From Polyangiaceae bacterium (GTDB lineage Bacteria > Myxococcota_A > Polyangia > Polyangiales > Polyangiaceae): a stretch of DNA of 64,000 nt. Below are positions 33,857 through 42,748 of this stretch, one piece after another. The stretch spans positions 1-64,000 of the forward strand of contig JANXOF010000023.1 of assembly GCA_025353725.1 (NCBI GenBank), in the 5' to 3' direction. The first letter of the stretch is position 1. Each line of letters starts with the position of its first letter. Both the position numbers and the translations under genes were made by a program. The notes beneath the pieces were generated by a model that saw only the letters and a list, made by a program, of their open reading frames with translations, was not told the origin of the DNA and made no database searches.

Positions 33857-34627
33857 TCATTGGAAGATGTAGCCGAGCGATACATTGAGAATCAGGGGCG
33901 TGTCGGCAATGCCGATGTTCGCCGCCTTGTGAGTCTCCCATTGCCCTGTCGTCGTATTGTTGTAGCCTACTTCGTTGCCGGAGAGCGTCGTCGCGACCTT
34001 TGGCCAGAAACGTAAACTCGTCGATACGTTTAGGCCGCGAAGCAAATTCGTACGGTGCGAAAATGGCACGAGCGTCCAGTACGCGCCGCCTCCGAGCGTC
34101 ACCGTAGTGTAGTTTACAATCGACGTTTTTTGGCTCCCGTCGGCGGACGCAAACGACGCCTCGAACCTATGCAGTTTCGGTTCGAACCGGATGTCGAAAG
34201 TAGAGCGCAATGCGTCTACGTGTGCCGAGTAGCCGAAGCCAAACCCGGTAGTGTACGGGATGCGCAGCGACACTTTTTGACGACTCATTTCTCCAATGAT
34301 CGACGAACCGTCCAAGTTCAGGTTCCAACCGTGGGAGTAGTCAACGACGAGGTGCCCCATCCGAAAATCTGCCTCGACGTTGGCTCCTCCGAGAAGCACG
34401 GGCTGAATCAAGCCGAGCTGCAGCGAGATCGACGGCGCATCGAAGTCGAGGCCGCGCAGCTCGCTTGGCGAAGCCCGCGTAGCAGCGGCCTCGCTCGACG
34501 TTACCTCTGCGCCCGCGAGCGGTAGGCCACCTTCGATCGCCGGCGGCGATTCGGCCGCGTGAGCGATGCCCAGATGCGTGAGCGCGGGCAAGGCATTCAG
34601 GAGCGCAAAGATTGGCTTAAAACGCAT
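33857..34627 (-). CDS. Outer-membrane beta-barrel-like protein
   Basis: 256 residues from ATG 34627, chosen for the Shine-Dalgarno GGGAG and the signal peptide MRFKPIFALLNALPALTHLGIAHAA. After a short linker the chain has alternating strands with aromatic girdles (HLVVDYSHGWNLNLDG, SLRIPYTTGFGFGYSAHVDAL, TVTLGGGAYWTLVPF, LNVSLGYIFQ) and ends in a terminal aromatic/Gln, as in outer-membrane barrels. Probable substrate or regulatory partner of the divergent LysR regulator. Confidence 0.75.
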   Translation of the reverse strand: MRFKPIFALLNALPALTHLGIAHAAESPPAIEGGLPLAGAEVTSSEAAATRASPSELRGLDFDAPSISLQLGLIQPVLLGGANVEADFRMGHLVVDYSHGWNLNLDGSSIIGEMSRQKVSLRIPYTTGFGFGYSAHVDALRSTFDIRFEPKLHRFEASFASADGSQKTSIVNYTTVTLGGGAYWTLVPFSHRTNLLRGLNVSTSLRFWPKVATTLSGNEVGYNNTTTGQWETHKAANIGIADTPLILNVSLGYIFQ

Positions 34628-34866
34628 ATTGATTCTCCCATGTGTTTGAGTACAGACCACCGAAGGAACCGCCGACACATCACCACTCGAATCCGCCGAT
34701 ACTTGGCATCGTTGCGACGGCTCAAACGTTCGAAGGTGCCTCGCTCATGTCGACCTCGACCGAGCGGCCGGCGTATCCGCTTTTCGATCGTCGTATTCTC
34801 CGCACGCGCGACGCCCGACAGAAGAACTAGCGAGGTCGCCGCCGCGGCAAGAAGCGTTTGTTTCAT
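34597..34866 (-). pseudogene. Short exported frame, possibly a frameshifted remnant
   Basis: A good signal peptide (MKQTLLAAAATSLVLLSGVARA) leads into an arginine-rich, unlikely mature sequence that runs into the start of the next gene. In the +1 frame the text reads SGYAGRSVEVDMSEAPSNV followed by a stop, which looks more protein-like, so a one-base change may have broken a small secreted protein. An intact but very small gene cannot be excluded. Confidence 0.35.
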
Positions 34867-34898
34867 GAGAATCTCGTCCTCTCGGGTAGTGGCTTCAA

Positions 34899-34910
34899 TT
34901 AGCAAGCTAA
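34899..34910. promoter_or_regulatory. Palindrome in the LysR divergent promoter
   Basis: TTAGCAAGCTAA is a perfect inverted repeat located between the LysR-type gene (start 34965) and the divergent minus-strand frames. Position and symmetry suit autoregulation by the LysR protein, although it lacks the full T-N11-A layout. Confidence 0.4.
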
Positions 34911-34964
34911 GGTTGCCAATTTTATAAGCACAACACTATCGCTATAAGTGGCACTCATTGTTTC

Positions 34965-35888
34965 ATGGATGAAACGGTTGGCGTCCTCTCTGGAGTGGAA
35001 CTCTTGCTCGCAGCCGCACGCACGGGGAGCGCAACACGCGCGGCGGCACAGCTCGGCACCACCACGGCGACCGTGCTCCGCCGACTGAAGGCGCTCGAAT
35101 CGTCGATCGGTACGCGCCTGTTCGATAGGCTTCCGACGGGACTTCGCGCAACGCCGGCGCTCGGACTCGTTAGGCCCTGGGCCGAACAGGCAGAGGCCGC
35201 CGCGACCGGGATGCTGCGTGAGCTATCCGGCCTCGAAAGTCAGCCTGTCGGGACGGTTCGACTTGCTGTCGTGCCCACGGTCGCGACGCTCTTCGTGGTG
35301 CCAGCGTTCGGCGTACTCCAAACGATGTTTCCCGACATCACCCTCGAGATCGTACCGGCCGTGGCCGTTGTAAACCTCACGCTTCGTGAGGCCGATATTG
35401 CCCTTCGCGTCGTAAAGCATGAGCGCGGGGATCTGGTCGTTCAGCGCCTCGCGTCGTTCGCGATGTGCGTGGTGCGGTCGCCGAAACTCACGATCCCGCG
35501 AGGTGCGAAACTCTCCGACTTACCCTGGCTCGCGTGGGATCGATCGTTGGCACACCTACCCGAAGCGCAGTGGCTCCAAACACATGTTCCCAAGGCGCGG
35601 GTCGTCTTGCGATCCTCCGACCTCGGCACACTCTTGGTCGCCGCGCAGAAGGGCATCGGCGTGCTCGCTGTCGCAGGCGTTACGGCCGAACGAGCCGGTG
35701 GGCTAGTCCCGGTCGACCTGCCGTATACGAAAGGACCGGACGGCGCCGTCTGGATCGTTGCGCACGCGGCGTTGCGACCCGTCGCAAGGGTTGCCGCCGT
35801 ATGGGATTGGCTGGTTGCCTCCATTTCAGAATCCAGCGTACCCGCCGAGAGTCCGCGACGGCGTCGGGCGCCGAAAGGTCTTCCGTAA
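34965..35888 (+). CDS. LysR-family transcriptional regulator
   Basis: 307 residues. The N-terminal winged helix-turn-helix shows the family pattern: LLLAAARTGSATRAAAQLGTTTATVLRRLKALESSIGTRLF (about residues 12-52). The effector-binding domain follows with GTVRLAVVPTVATLFVVPAF, and a hinge near residue 90. Transcribed away from the beta-barrel gene, which is the usual location of a LysR target. The inducer is unknown. A hairpin terminator lies downstream. Confidence 0.93.
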   Translation: MDETVGVLSGVELLLAAARTGSATRAAAQLGTTTATVLRRLKALESSIGTRLFDRLPTGLRATPALGLVRPWAEQAEAAATGMLRELSGLESQPVGTVRLAVVPTVATLFVVPAFGVLQTMFPDITLEIVPAVAVVNLTLREADIALRVVKHERGDLVVQRLASFAMCVVRSPKLTIPRGAKLSDLPWLAWDRSLAHLPEAQWLQTHVPKARVVLRSSDLGTLLVAAQKGIGVLAVAGVTAERAGGLVPVDLPYTKGPDGAVWIVAHAALRPVARVAAVWDWLVASISESSVPAESPRRRRAPKGLP

Positions 35889-36229
35889 ACACCAAAAAAC
35901 CTCGCGGAAAGAGCGCTTCTCGAAAAGCCGCGAACGGCTTTTGCCAAGGTAATTCCAGACTTCGAACTACGACCGCAGCCCGATGGCGCGCGCGCTCATG
36001 CGTGCCGTCGGGCCCGCGGAGCGTCCGTGAACGCGAGCCGACATCTCGAACGGCTTCCTAAGCAGATCTTGAACGATGTATCCTACATATACAAGGTCGT
36101 CTTGACTCCTCATGCCAAGACTATTCCGCCGTCAACATGTTCGCATCCCGGGCAATCGGTTTTTCGAGGGAAGTGGGCCCCCGACCACCCTCGCGGTGAG
36201 GAAGGATGGTCGCTTCACGCGCCGTGAAC
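35889..36229. other. Intergenic region between convergent genes
   Basis: 341 bases after the LysR gene and before the end of the convergent subtilase gene. Apart from the terminator-like hairpin at 35923-35942 nothing was identified. Confidence 0.5.
35923..35942 (+). terminator. Rho-independent terminator after the LysR gene
   Basis: Stem AAAAGCCG (35923-35930), loop CGAA, stem CGGCTTTT (35935-35942), eight perfect pairs ending in T residues, about 35 bases after the stop codon. Confidence 0.75.
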
Positions 36230-38818
36230 TTACGCTCTTCGTACACGTCTGCGGACTGTGCGACACCGCGTTAGCGCGGCGGCCAGGCCGACGGCGACGA
36301 GCCCCAGTGTGCTATTCGCGCCTCGCGGGCTCGAGCCGTTGAGTCCACACCCGCTACCCGCGGCGTGACTCGGATAGGCCGCATTCCAACGATCGGTCGC
36401 TATCGGGAGCGTCCGCGACGCGACAATCGGCTCGGAGTCGAACGTGGCGCCAAACGTCGCGCGCGACCCACCGAGGCCCGGCGTCGGCTTCCACTTGAAG
36501 AGCCAAACGCCCGGGCCGCGACGAACGATGCTCGGCGGCGCGTCGACCGCGACGCCGTCGATCGCAAGCGAGGCGCTGAGGCGACCGCTATTGAAAAAAT
36601 CTGCCCGATGTTCGCCGTCAGCCGTGCGAAGTTCGACGACCGCCGTTACCTCCGTCGAGCCGTCGGCCGGTACGAACTCCGAGCTCAACGTGAGCCAGCT
36701 GGTCACCGCAGCGGGCAGCTGCAGCGAAGGATTTTTCATTTGGTCGAGGGCGTCGAGCGCGCCCATGGCATCCACCTCACCAGGCCCGCCTTGGTCTTGA
36801 AAGAGCGACGCCCCGCGAAAGCGATGCGCGCCCGCTTGGAGCAACGCGAGAATCTTGTCTTGCGTGAGCGTCGGGTCTTTTTGAAGCAGCAGCGCGACCA
36901 CCCCCGCGACGACAGGCGACGACATCGAAGTTCCGACAGCGATTCCGTGATTATCGTCAATTTGGAGGCAGCGCGCATCGCTCGCGCCTTCCTTCGTCTT
37001 TGGACACGACGGATTCGTGAATACGCTTCCCGGCGCGCCGGGCTTCGCGTTTCGGCTCAATGCCGAGATGACAAGGGCTCCCGGTGCCGAGATCTCGGGC
37101 TTCGGCGCTCCCGTCGCGGTAGGCCCCGAGCTCGAAAACCAACACACCTCGCCCTCGGTGAGATCACGCGACGGCAAGCCTGCGGCGAGCCCTCCCGCGC
37201 GGTCGAGCACCGGCACGCGCAGGCCGACGTCCGCGCCTGCGATGCTCATCCACCGAGGTCGGTTCACTGTGCATCCGACGCCGATGATACTTGGATGTGT
37301 AGCGGGCAAGTTTATTGTCCCTTCGCGAACGCCGTGGGCGAACGTCGCCTGCCTGCTACCTCCGAGCGCAGCGCCGCCAATCCCCTGCAAGTAGAGTTCG
37401 GCCATGCCCGAGCCCTCCAACGTCACCGCGTACGTCCCCGTGGGCCACTTTCCCGCCCAAACGACGACCGCACCGCGCGAGCTCGTGGGAATAGGGCTCC
37501 CCTCCTGCCCTGCCCCGTAGACGACTCCGGCGTTATACTCGGCGGTATTTTTTCCGTTTTGACGCCCCTCCTCGATGGGCGCTATCCACTCGCCGTCCGG
37601 GCCATCCAGGCCAATCTTGAGGTCTGCGCCCTCGCGCAACGTAATCCATACCTGAACGGAGCCCGAGTCCGCGCCGCCCGTCACAATCGGCACGCGCATG
37701 ACCGCGCCTTTGGTCACGCGCACGCTTTGATGAATCGGGGTTTCGATGATTGAACCCGAATTGCCCGCGGCGGCGACCACCGAGTGGCCGGGAAAGTTAG
37801 GACCAATATAACTCGCGATGACTTGCTCCCAAAGGAACGTGCCATCGTGCGGGCCAAAGTCGCTTCCGAGCGACAAGTTCACGACCATCGGGCGCTTTTC
37901 GGCATCGGCACGGTCGAACATGAACTGGACGGCGCGAACGAGATCATCGTTTTCGATACCGTCGCTGGCGCCGCGGGTCACGCGCACGAAAACGATATCT
38001 GATTTAGGTGCTATGCCCGGAAACTTGCCATCTTTTCCACTCGCTGCGGCAATGCCCGTGACATGCGTGCCGTGTCCGACTTCGTCCGAAGGCGCGCACG
38101 TCTTCCCCGATTTTTCAACGCAGCTTCCGCGAGCGATTTGCCCGAGAAGCGCGTCGATCATGTCTTTCGAGAGTACGGCGCCCGACGTGATCCGCCCACT
38201 CTGCGCATCTTTGATACCGAACTTCTTTTCGACGTCGGGATAAACGCCCAAAGGCTCCAGCGAGAGATCAAGCATCCAGGCAACGCGCGATTTGCCGTTC
38301 TCATCGAGCATTTCGGGATTCGTGACGTCGAGTCCCGTGTCGGCCACTCCGACCATCACGCCGGCTCCGGTCGCCCCACGCGTGCGGCGGGCAACGTCGG
38401 CAAGCACCCATTGGCCTGCGCGATCCATAAGCGTATGAAGCGGGGGCGCGACTTCAAGGTGAAGTTCGGGGTGGTTGAATCCAAAGTCCTCGATACGCGC
38501 CGGCGCCGCTCGCAAGCGCGCGATTCCGGGTGCGACTTCCTCGAGTCCGTAGTCGGCCGCCCGCTTCCCTCGCGGCAGGGCGACGAGTGCTCCGACGGCG
38601 CCACTGTTGGGCGCGAGCGTTTCAGCCGCGCGCGCCCCGAGCACATGAAGATAGCTCGTTCCGTTGGAACTACCGTTCGCAGGCTTCGCGGACTGCGCCC
38701 ACGAAGGCGCCGCAAAGGCGACCGCTGAGACGAGCCAAGGCGCGATACGGAGCCCATTCTGAATCGCCCGCGCCGTGCCGGAGAGAAGACGCGAACGCGA
38801 CAAGCGACGAGCGAGCAT
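36230..38818 (-). CDS. S8 subtilisin-type serine protease with MYXO-CTERM-like tail
   Basis: 862 residues with a signal peptide (cleavage near PSWAQS). The catalytic triad is intact: Asp160 in VADTGLD, His249 in VGHGTHVTG, and Ser631 in GIAVGTSMSSPVVAG. An insertion of about 340 residues between His and Ser includes a PPC-like or PA-like beta domain (VQVWITLREGADLKIGLDGP). The C-terminus has GSGCGLNG, a Ser/Gly/Pro linker, a membrane helix (LGLVAVGLAAAL) and a basic tail (RCRTVRRRVRRA), which resembles the MYXO-CTERM sorting signal used for surface attachment. A secreted predatory or nutritional protease is inferred. Confidence 0.95.
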   Translation of the reverse strand: MLARRLSRSRLLSGTARAIQNGLRIAPWLVSAVAFAAPSWAQSAKPANGSSNGTSYLHVLGARAAETLAPNSGAVGALVALPRGKRAADYGLEEVAPGIARLRAAPARIEDFGFNHPELHLEVAPPLHTLMDRAGQWVLADVARRTRGATGAGVMVGVADTGLDVTNPEMLDENGKSRVAWMLDLSLEPLGVYPDVEKKFGIKDAQSGRITSGAVLSKDMIDALLGQIARGSCVEKSGKTCAPSDEVGHGTHVTGIAAASGKDGKFPGIAPKSDIVFVRVTRGASDGIENDDLVRAVQFMFDRADAEKRPMVVNLSLGSDFGPHDGTFLWEQVIASYIGPNFPGHSVVAAAGNSGSIIETPIHQSVRVTKGAVMRVPIVTGGADSGSVQVWITLREGADLKIGLDGPDGEWIAPIEEGRQNGKNTAEYNAGVVYGAGQEGSPIPTSSRGAVVVWAGKWPTGTYAVTLEGSGMAELYLQGIGGAALGGSRQATFAHGVREGTINLPATHPSIIGVGCTVNRPRWMSIAGADVGLRVPVLDRAGGLAAGLPSRDLTEGEVCWFSSSGPTATGAPKPEISAPGALVISALSRNAKPGAPGSVFTNPSCPKTKEGASDARCLQIDDNHGIAVGTSMSSPVVAGVVALLLQKDPTLTQDKILALLQAGAHRFRGASLFQDQGGPGEVDAMGALDALDQMKNPSLQLPAAVTSWLTLSSEFVPADGSTEVTAVVELRTADGEHRADFFNSGRLSASLAIDGVAVDAPPSIVRRGPGVWLFKWKPTPGLGGSRATFGATFDSEPIVASRTLPIATDRWNAAYPSHAAGSGCGLNGSSPRGANSTLGLVAVGLAAALTRCRTVRRRVRRA

Positions 38819-38925
38819 GCTGCGAAGGTACGCGAAAAAGACCGACAGCTACGTGTGAGTCTACGCCCACACGGCGTCGAAAACCGGAGAAGGCCGCACG
38901 ACCGAAAGACAGCGCGCGCCCCGAG

Positions 38926-39537
38926 TCAAAGGGTCCCGACGACGACCCACGAAACGGCATGCGCTATCGCCAGCGCGAGGCCACCAAGGATGAGTCCAAT
39001 GGCCATCTTGCTCGCGAGGGCCATCGGGCTCGGAGTCAGGTGGTACAGCGCAAAAACCAAGGCCGTGACGGGGACCGCGACCCAAGGCCCAAACCGTTTG
39101 ATAAGCAACGGTTGGAGGTTCCCGCGAAAAAGCGATTCTTCGATAAACGCGGCCTGTACCCCGATGCAGGCAAACAGCGCTCGTTCCGGCATGGAGTAGC
39201 CTTTGAGCTGCGCCAAGATCACCGAAGCTGGGACCCCGAGCACAAGGAGCAGGCCAACCAAGAAGCCCACGCAGGCCCCCGCTCCGAGGAGACCGAAGAC
39301 GACTTGCGAAGGCCATCCCTCTACACGCCACCCGAGCTGACGAAACGATCCCCAGCCCTGCTTCACGCTCCCGAGGAAAACGAGCAGGCCACCGCCGAAG
39401 AGCGCGGCCACGCCAAGCGCTCCGAAATTTACAGCGGACGGAGCGAAAGGAACCGTCTGTTTAGCTATAAACAAGGCCGCAAACAAGACGATAGCGGCCT
39501 CAATAGCAATCAAGACGAACGCGCGTCGAAGGGTCAT
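38926..39537 (-). CDS. CPBP-family intramembrane metalloprotease
   Basis: 203 residues from ATG 39537. Six or so hydrophobic segments are visible (LIAIEAAIVLFAALFIA, FGALGVAALFGGGLLVFLG, VFGLLGAGACVGFLVGLLLVL, and later). The active-site motif EESLFRG matches EExxxR of CAAX proteases and bacteriocin-processing enzymes (CPBP/ABI family), with the second motif in FALYHLTPS (FxxxH). It acts in the inner membrane; substrate unknown. It lies upstream of the subtilase on the same strand, 108 bases away. Confidence 0.9.
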   Translation of the reverse strand: MTLRRAFVLIAIEAAIVLFAALFIAKQTVPFAPSAVNFGALGVAALFGGGLLVFLGSVKQGWGSFRQLGWRVEGWPSQVVFGLLGAGACVGFLVGLLLVLGVPASVILAQLKGYSMPERALFACIGVQAAFIEESLFRGNLQPLLIKRFGPWVAVPVTALVFALYHLTPSPMALASKMAIGLILGGLALAIAHAVSWVVVGTL

Positions 39538-39666
39538 GTGGGTCGCCTCATCGAAGATAACGCGACCCACGCCAAAGTGTGACGACACTTAAACGCTCCG
39601 CCAATGCGAGCGCGCGGCGGGCAACGACATCGCGCTCTCCTCCCTTACATCCGCTAGTCTGGGCGC

Positions 39667-40839
39667 GTGACTACACCTGGACGCAGCACGCTCGTGCTTT
39701 CGATGTTCATCGTTCTCGCAACGACATCGTGTACGCGACATGCAGACCCCACCGCGGCAGCACCGACGCCCGTGGCAAGCTCCGTCACGGTGGCGCCTCT
39801 ACCGCCAAGTTCACCTCCGTCGCTTCTTTCAGTTCCTTCGGGGTCGCCTGCCGCGGCCCCGTCGCCGCGGGTCCGGTTCGTTGGACGCTTTGACACCCGC
39901 GATTCGGCCGCGGCAAAGTTCGCGTGGTCGGGCAGCACGATCGTCGGGAGGTTCAAAGGGACGGGCATAGCGGCTCGGCTCCGCGATGACGGCAAGAATC
40001 GCTTCCAAGTGCTCATCGACGGCGAGCCGAAGGCGGTCCTCCATCCAGACCCGTCAAAAGAGATGTACACGCTCGCCGAAGGCCTCCCCGAAGGCCTTCA
40101 CGACGTGGCACTCTACAAGCGAACCGAAGCACGGGTCGGTGAGACTACGTTTCTAGGCTTCGTGCCGCTCGCGCAGGGAACGATGGTGCCCGCTTCGCCG
40201 CCGCCTGACCGCAGAATCGAGCTCCTTGGAGACTCCATCACCGCAGCCTATGGCAACGAGGGGCCCAACGCCGAGTGCACCTTTAGCCCCGCCGATCAGA
40301 ACCACTATACCTCCTACGGCGCCGTCGCGGCGCGCGCACTCCACGCCGATCAGGTCACGCTCGCATGGTCCGGCAAGACCATCGGAGAGATGACCGACTA
40401 CTTCGATAAGACACTTCCCGCACGCGCGGAGCCCCTTTGGGACTTCGCCGCATGGATTCCGCAGCTCGTCGTATTGAACTTAGGAACGAACAACTTCGCG
40501 AGGGTTGACCCCGGCGAGACGAAGTACGTTCGCATCTACACGCACTTGTTCGACCGAGTTCGCAAGGTCTACCCAAAAGCCCTTATTGTCTGCATGCTCG
40601 GTCCCATGCTTACGGACGTCTACCCGCCTGGGCGGCAGAACCTAACGCTCGCGCGGCGTTACATGGTGGCGACCATGGCAAAAATCCGAGCCTCCGGTGA
40701 AGCCAATTTCGAGTACGTCGACCTGCCGGAGCAAAAGCACTCCGACGGCCTCGGCTGCGGATTTCATCCAAGTGTCAAAACCCACCAGTTGATGGCCGAC
40801 CGCCTCGTCGAGGTCGCTAAAGAGCGGCTCGGCTGGTGA
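39667..40839 (+). CDS. SGNH hydrolase, carbohydrate esterase family 2-like lipoprotein
   Basis: 390 residues from GTG 39667 with a lipoprotein signal (MTTPGRSTLVLSMFIVLATTSC). A beta-sandwich domain (about residues 65-175, VRFVGRFDTR ... HDVALYKRTEARVG) precedes an SGNH domain: block I ELLGDSITAAYG (Ser), GTNN in block III and a C-terminal GCGFHPSVKTH with the catalytic His. This two-domain order matches CE2 acetyl-xylan and glucomannan esterases. Acts outside the cell, deacetylating polysaccharide. Confidence 0.92.
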   Translation: MTTPGRSTLVLSMFIVLATTSCTRHADPTAAAPTPVASSVTVAPLPPSSPPSLLSVPSGSPAAAPSPRVRFVGRFDTRDSAAAKFAWSGSTIVGRFKGTGIAARLRDDGKNRFQVLIDGEPKAVLHPDPSKEMYTLAEGLPEGLHDVALYKRTEARVGETTFLGFVPLAQGTMVPASPPPDRRIELLGDSITAAYGNEGPNAECTFSPADQNHYTSYGAVAARALHADQVTLAWSGKTIGEMTDYFDKTLPARAEPLWDFAAWIPQLVVLNLGTNNFARVDPGETKYVRIYTHLFDRVRKVYPKALIVCMLGPMLTDVYPPGRQNLTLARRYMVATMAKIRASGEANFEYVDLPEQKHSDGLGCGFHPSVKTHQLMADRLVEVAKERLGW

Positions 40840-40869
40840 CGTTCGTAACCGCCGCGCCTTTTTTCTCTC

Positions 40870-41763
40870 ATGCTGCACGCTGAGCTCCTCGCCCAACTTC
40901 CCCTTTTCGACACGCTCGCCCCGGAGGATCTCCAAGCCCTCGCCGACCGCATGACCGTGCGTCAGTACGACGCTGCTGAAACGGTCTTTGCCAAAGACGA
41001 TGCCGGGTCGAGCATGTACATCGTGCTCTCAGGCGCTGTGCGCATCTTTCTTCCCGGGGGCGCGGCGGGCGAGCCGCCTGTCGTGCTCAAAGACGCGCGA
41101 ACCGGCGAATACTTTGGGGAGCTTTCGCTTTTCGACGACAAGCCTCGCTCGGCGAGCGTCGCGGCGACCGTGGAGACCGCGCTGCTCGAGCTGACCCGCG
41201 CTGACTTTAGCGCTCATCTGTCGACGTCGAAGAACGCGGCGCTCGCGATTCTGGCGGAGATGGCCGAGCGGCTCCGCGAGACCAACGCGCTACTTTCTCA
41301 GCGTGCGGCGCGCGACCGAGTCAAAGAGTTCGAGGAGAGCCTGAGCTGGAGCCAGAAGCTTGCCGACAAGGTCGCCGAACTCAATGGGAGTTGGGCGTTC
41401 ATCCTATTTCTTCTAAGCCTCTCAGTGGTTTGGGCTGTCGCGAACAAGGTCCTTGCCAACCCTTTCGACGACTATCCTTTTCAGTTTTACAACTTAGCTC
41501 TCGCGATCCTCGTCGCCCTCCAGGGACCGCTCATCGTGATGAGCCAAAATCGCCAGTCATCGAAGGATCGCGCGACGGCCGAAACCGACTTTCGCGTCAA
41601 TCTTAAAAACGAACTCGGAATCGAGACGCTGCTCCGTGAAGTAGGCGCCCTGCGTGCCGAAACCAACACGCGTTTCGAAAATCTCGAGCGATCGCAGCAG
41701 AGCGAGCGGCTCCGAGCAGGGGCCCCGACAAAGCAGCCGGGGGGCCCCTTCGGCCATCCTTGA
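40870..41763 (+). CDS. Cyclic nucleotide-binding DUF1003 membrane protein
   Basis: 297 residues. An N-terminal cNMP-binding domain (about residues 8-130) has the phosphate-binding pattern YFGELSLFDDKPRSASVAA (family FGExxLxxxxxRxA). A helical linker leads to a DUF1003 membrane segment with two helices (SWAFILFLLSLSVVWAVAN and FYNLALAILVALQGPLIVMSQNRQ, the latter with the DUF1003 signature QxPxIMMSQNRQ). Probably a membrane-bound sensor of cAMP or a related nucleotide. Confidence 0.93.
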   Translation: MLHAELLAQLPLFDTLAPEDLQALADRMTVRQYDAAETVFAKDDAGSSMYIVLSGAVRIFLPGGAAGEPPVVLKDARTGEYFGELSLFDDKPRSASVAATVETALLELTRADFSAHLSTSKNAALAILAEMAERLRETNALLSQRAARDRVKEFEESLSWSQKLADKVAELNGSWAFILFLLSLSVVWAVANKVLANPFDDYPFQFYNLALAILVALQGPLIVMSQNRQSSKDRATAETDFRVNLKNELGIETLLREVGALRAETNTRFENLERSQQSERLRAGAPTKQPGGPFGHP

Positions 41764-41824
41764 GACGTCCGCGGTAGCGGGAGGTGAGCCAATGTCGTAG
41801 AGCGTGCCCCAAGGAATCAAACGA

Positions 41825-42625
41825 ATGACATCCACTCCTGCCGCATCAAAGAACCTCAAAGCGCTGCTTACACGTGCCGTTCCAGGGCTTTTCGCGGTCG
41901 CGTGCGCCGTCGCGTGTTCTTCCGAGTCGGAAGATTCCCCCGTCGATGCGCGTCCCGTCCTCTCCCTTGGCGATGCCGTGGCCTCCGGCGATTCGAGACC
42001 TGCCGCCAACGTCGTCGACGGCGGCGTACTTCGCGCCGACCGTTTCGCCACGAAGGTCGTCAGCCGCACGTTCGGCGGTTGCGCAGGTTTCGGCGCGGCG
42101 TCGATGCCCGGAGTTGTCCTCGGGCCCCCCGTCGGCGCCGGCGCGCGCGCGGGCGGGCTCGACGTGGTGTCGCTCGGGTTCAAGGGGGAGATTGTTCTCT
42201 CCTTCGAGCCCAATGCGATCGTCAACGGTCCGGGCGCAGATTTCATCGTTTTCGAAAATGCGTTTTTGGTGAACGGCAATCCGGCGACGCCCAACGCAGA
42301 GCTCGCCGAGGTGAGCGTCAGCGACGACGGCGTCACGTGGAAGACGTTTCCGTGCACGCCTGGTGAGTCCGCGCCGTACGGAATGTGCGCCGGGTGGCGC
42401 CCCGTGTACGCGTCGCCCGGCAATGGCATCTCTCCCGTCGATCCCGCAACGGCAGGAGGCGATCCCTTCGACCTGAGCGACGTCGGAGTCGAGCGCGCGC
42501 GCTTCGTTCGCATCCGCGACATGGGTACGATCGCGTGTCCCAATCCCGATGCGCCTGCGAACGCGTCGACCACGGTCGGGTTCGACCTCGACGCCGTAGC
42601 CCTCGTTCACGCCGAGACGCCGTAA
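41825..42625 (+). CDS. Cell-surface lipoprotein
   Basis: 266 residues from ATG 41825. The signal MTSTPAASKNLKALLTRAVPGLFAVACAVAC ends in AVAC. The mature chain resembles a recurrent bacterial cell-surface family: LSLGFKGEIVLSFEPNAIVN, FIVFENAFLVNG, PNAELAEVSVSDDGVTWKTFPC, and GGDPFDLSDVG followed by ARFVRIRD, where the protein displays a beta-sandwich of the discoidin/PPC-like type. Three or more cysteines form probable disulfides. No catalytic motif. Confidence 0.82.
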   Translation: MTSTPAASKNLKALLTRAVPGLFAVACAVACSSESEDSPVDARPVLSLGDAVASGDSRPAANVVDGGVLRADRFATKVVSRTFGGCAGFGAASMPGVVLGPPVGAGARAGGLDVVSLGFKGEIVLSFEPNAIVNGPGADFIVFENAFLVNGNPATPNAELAEVSVSDDGVTWKTFPCTPGESAPYGMCAGWRPVYASPGNGISPVDPATAGGDPFDLSDVGVERARFVRIRDMGTIACPNPDAPANASTTVGFDLDAVALVHAETP

Positions 42626-42748
42626 ACGGTCCGTCACGCGTGGGCTGCGTCGCCGCGCGCTTCCGCCCACATTCCCCTTCGCGCAGGCGGCAGGTTCCGA
42701 GTTATGCTCGCGCCTCTAAACTTCCGTCTGCCACCAAGGAGCTTTGCC

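Noticed and set aside
33289-33872. Small hypothetical genes in the 33 kb gap
   Set aside because: The open frames lack Shine-Dalgarno sequences and protein-like composition.
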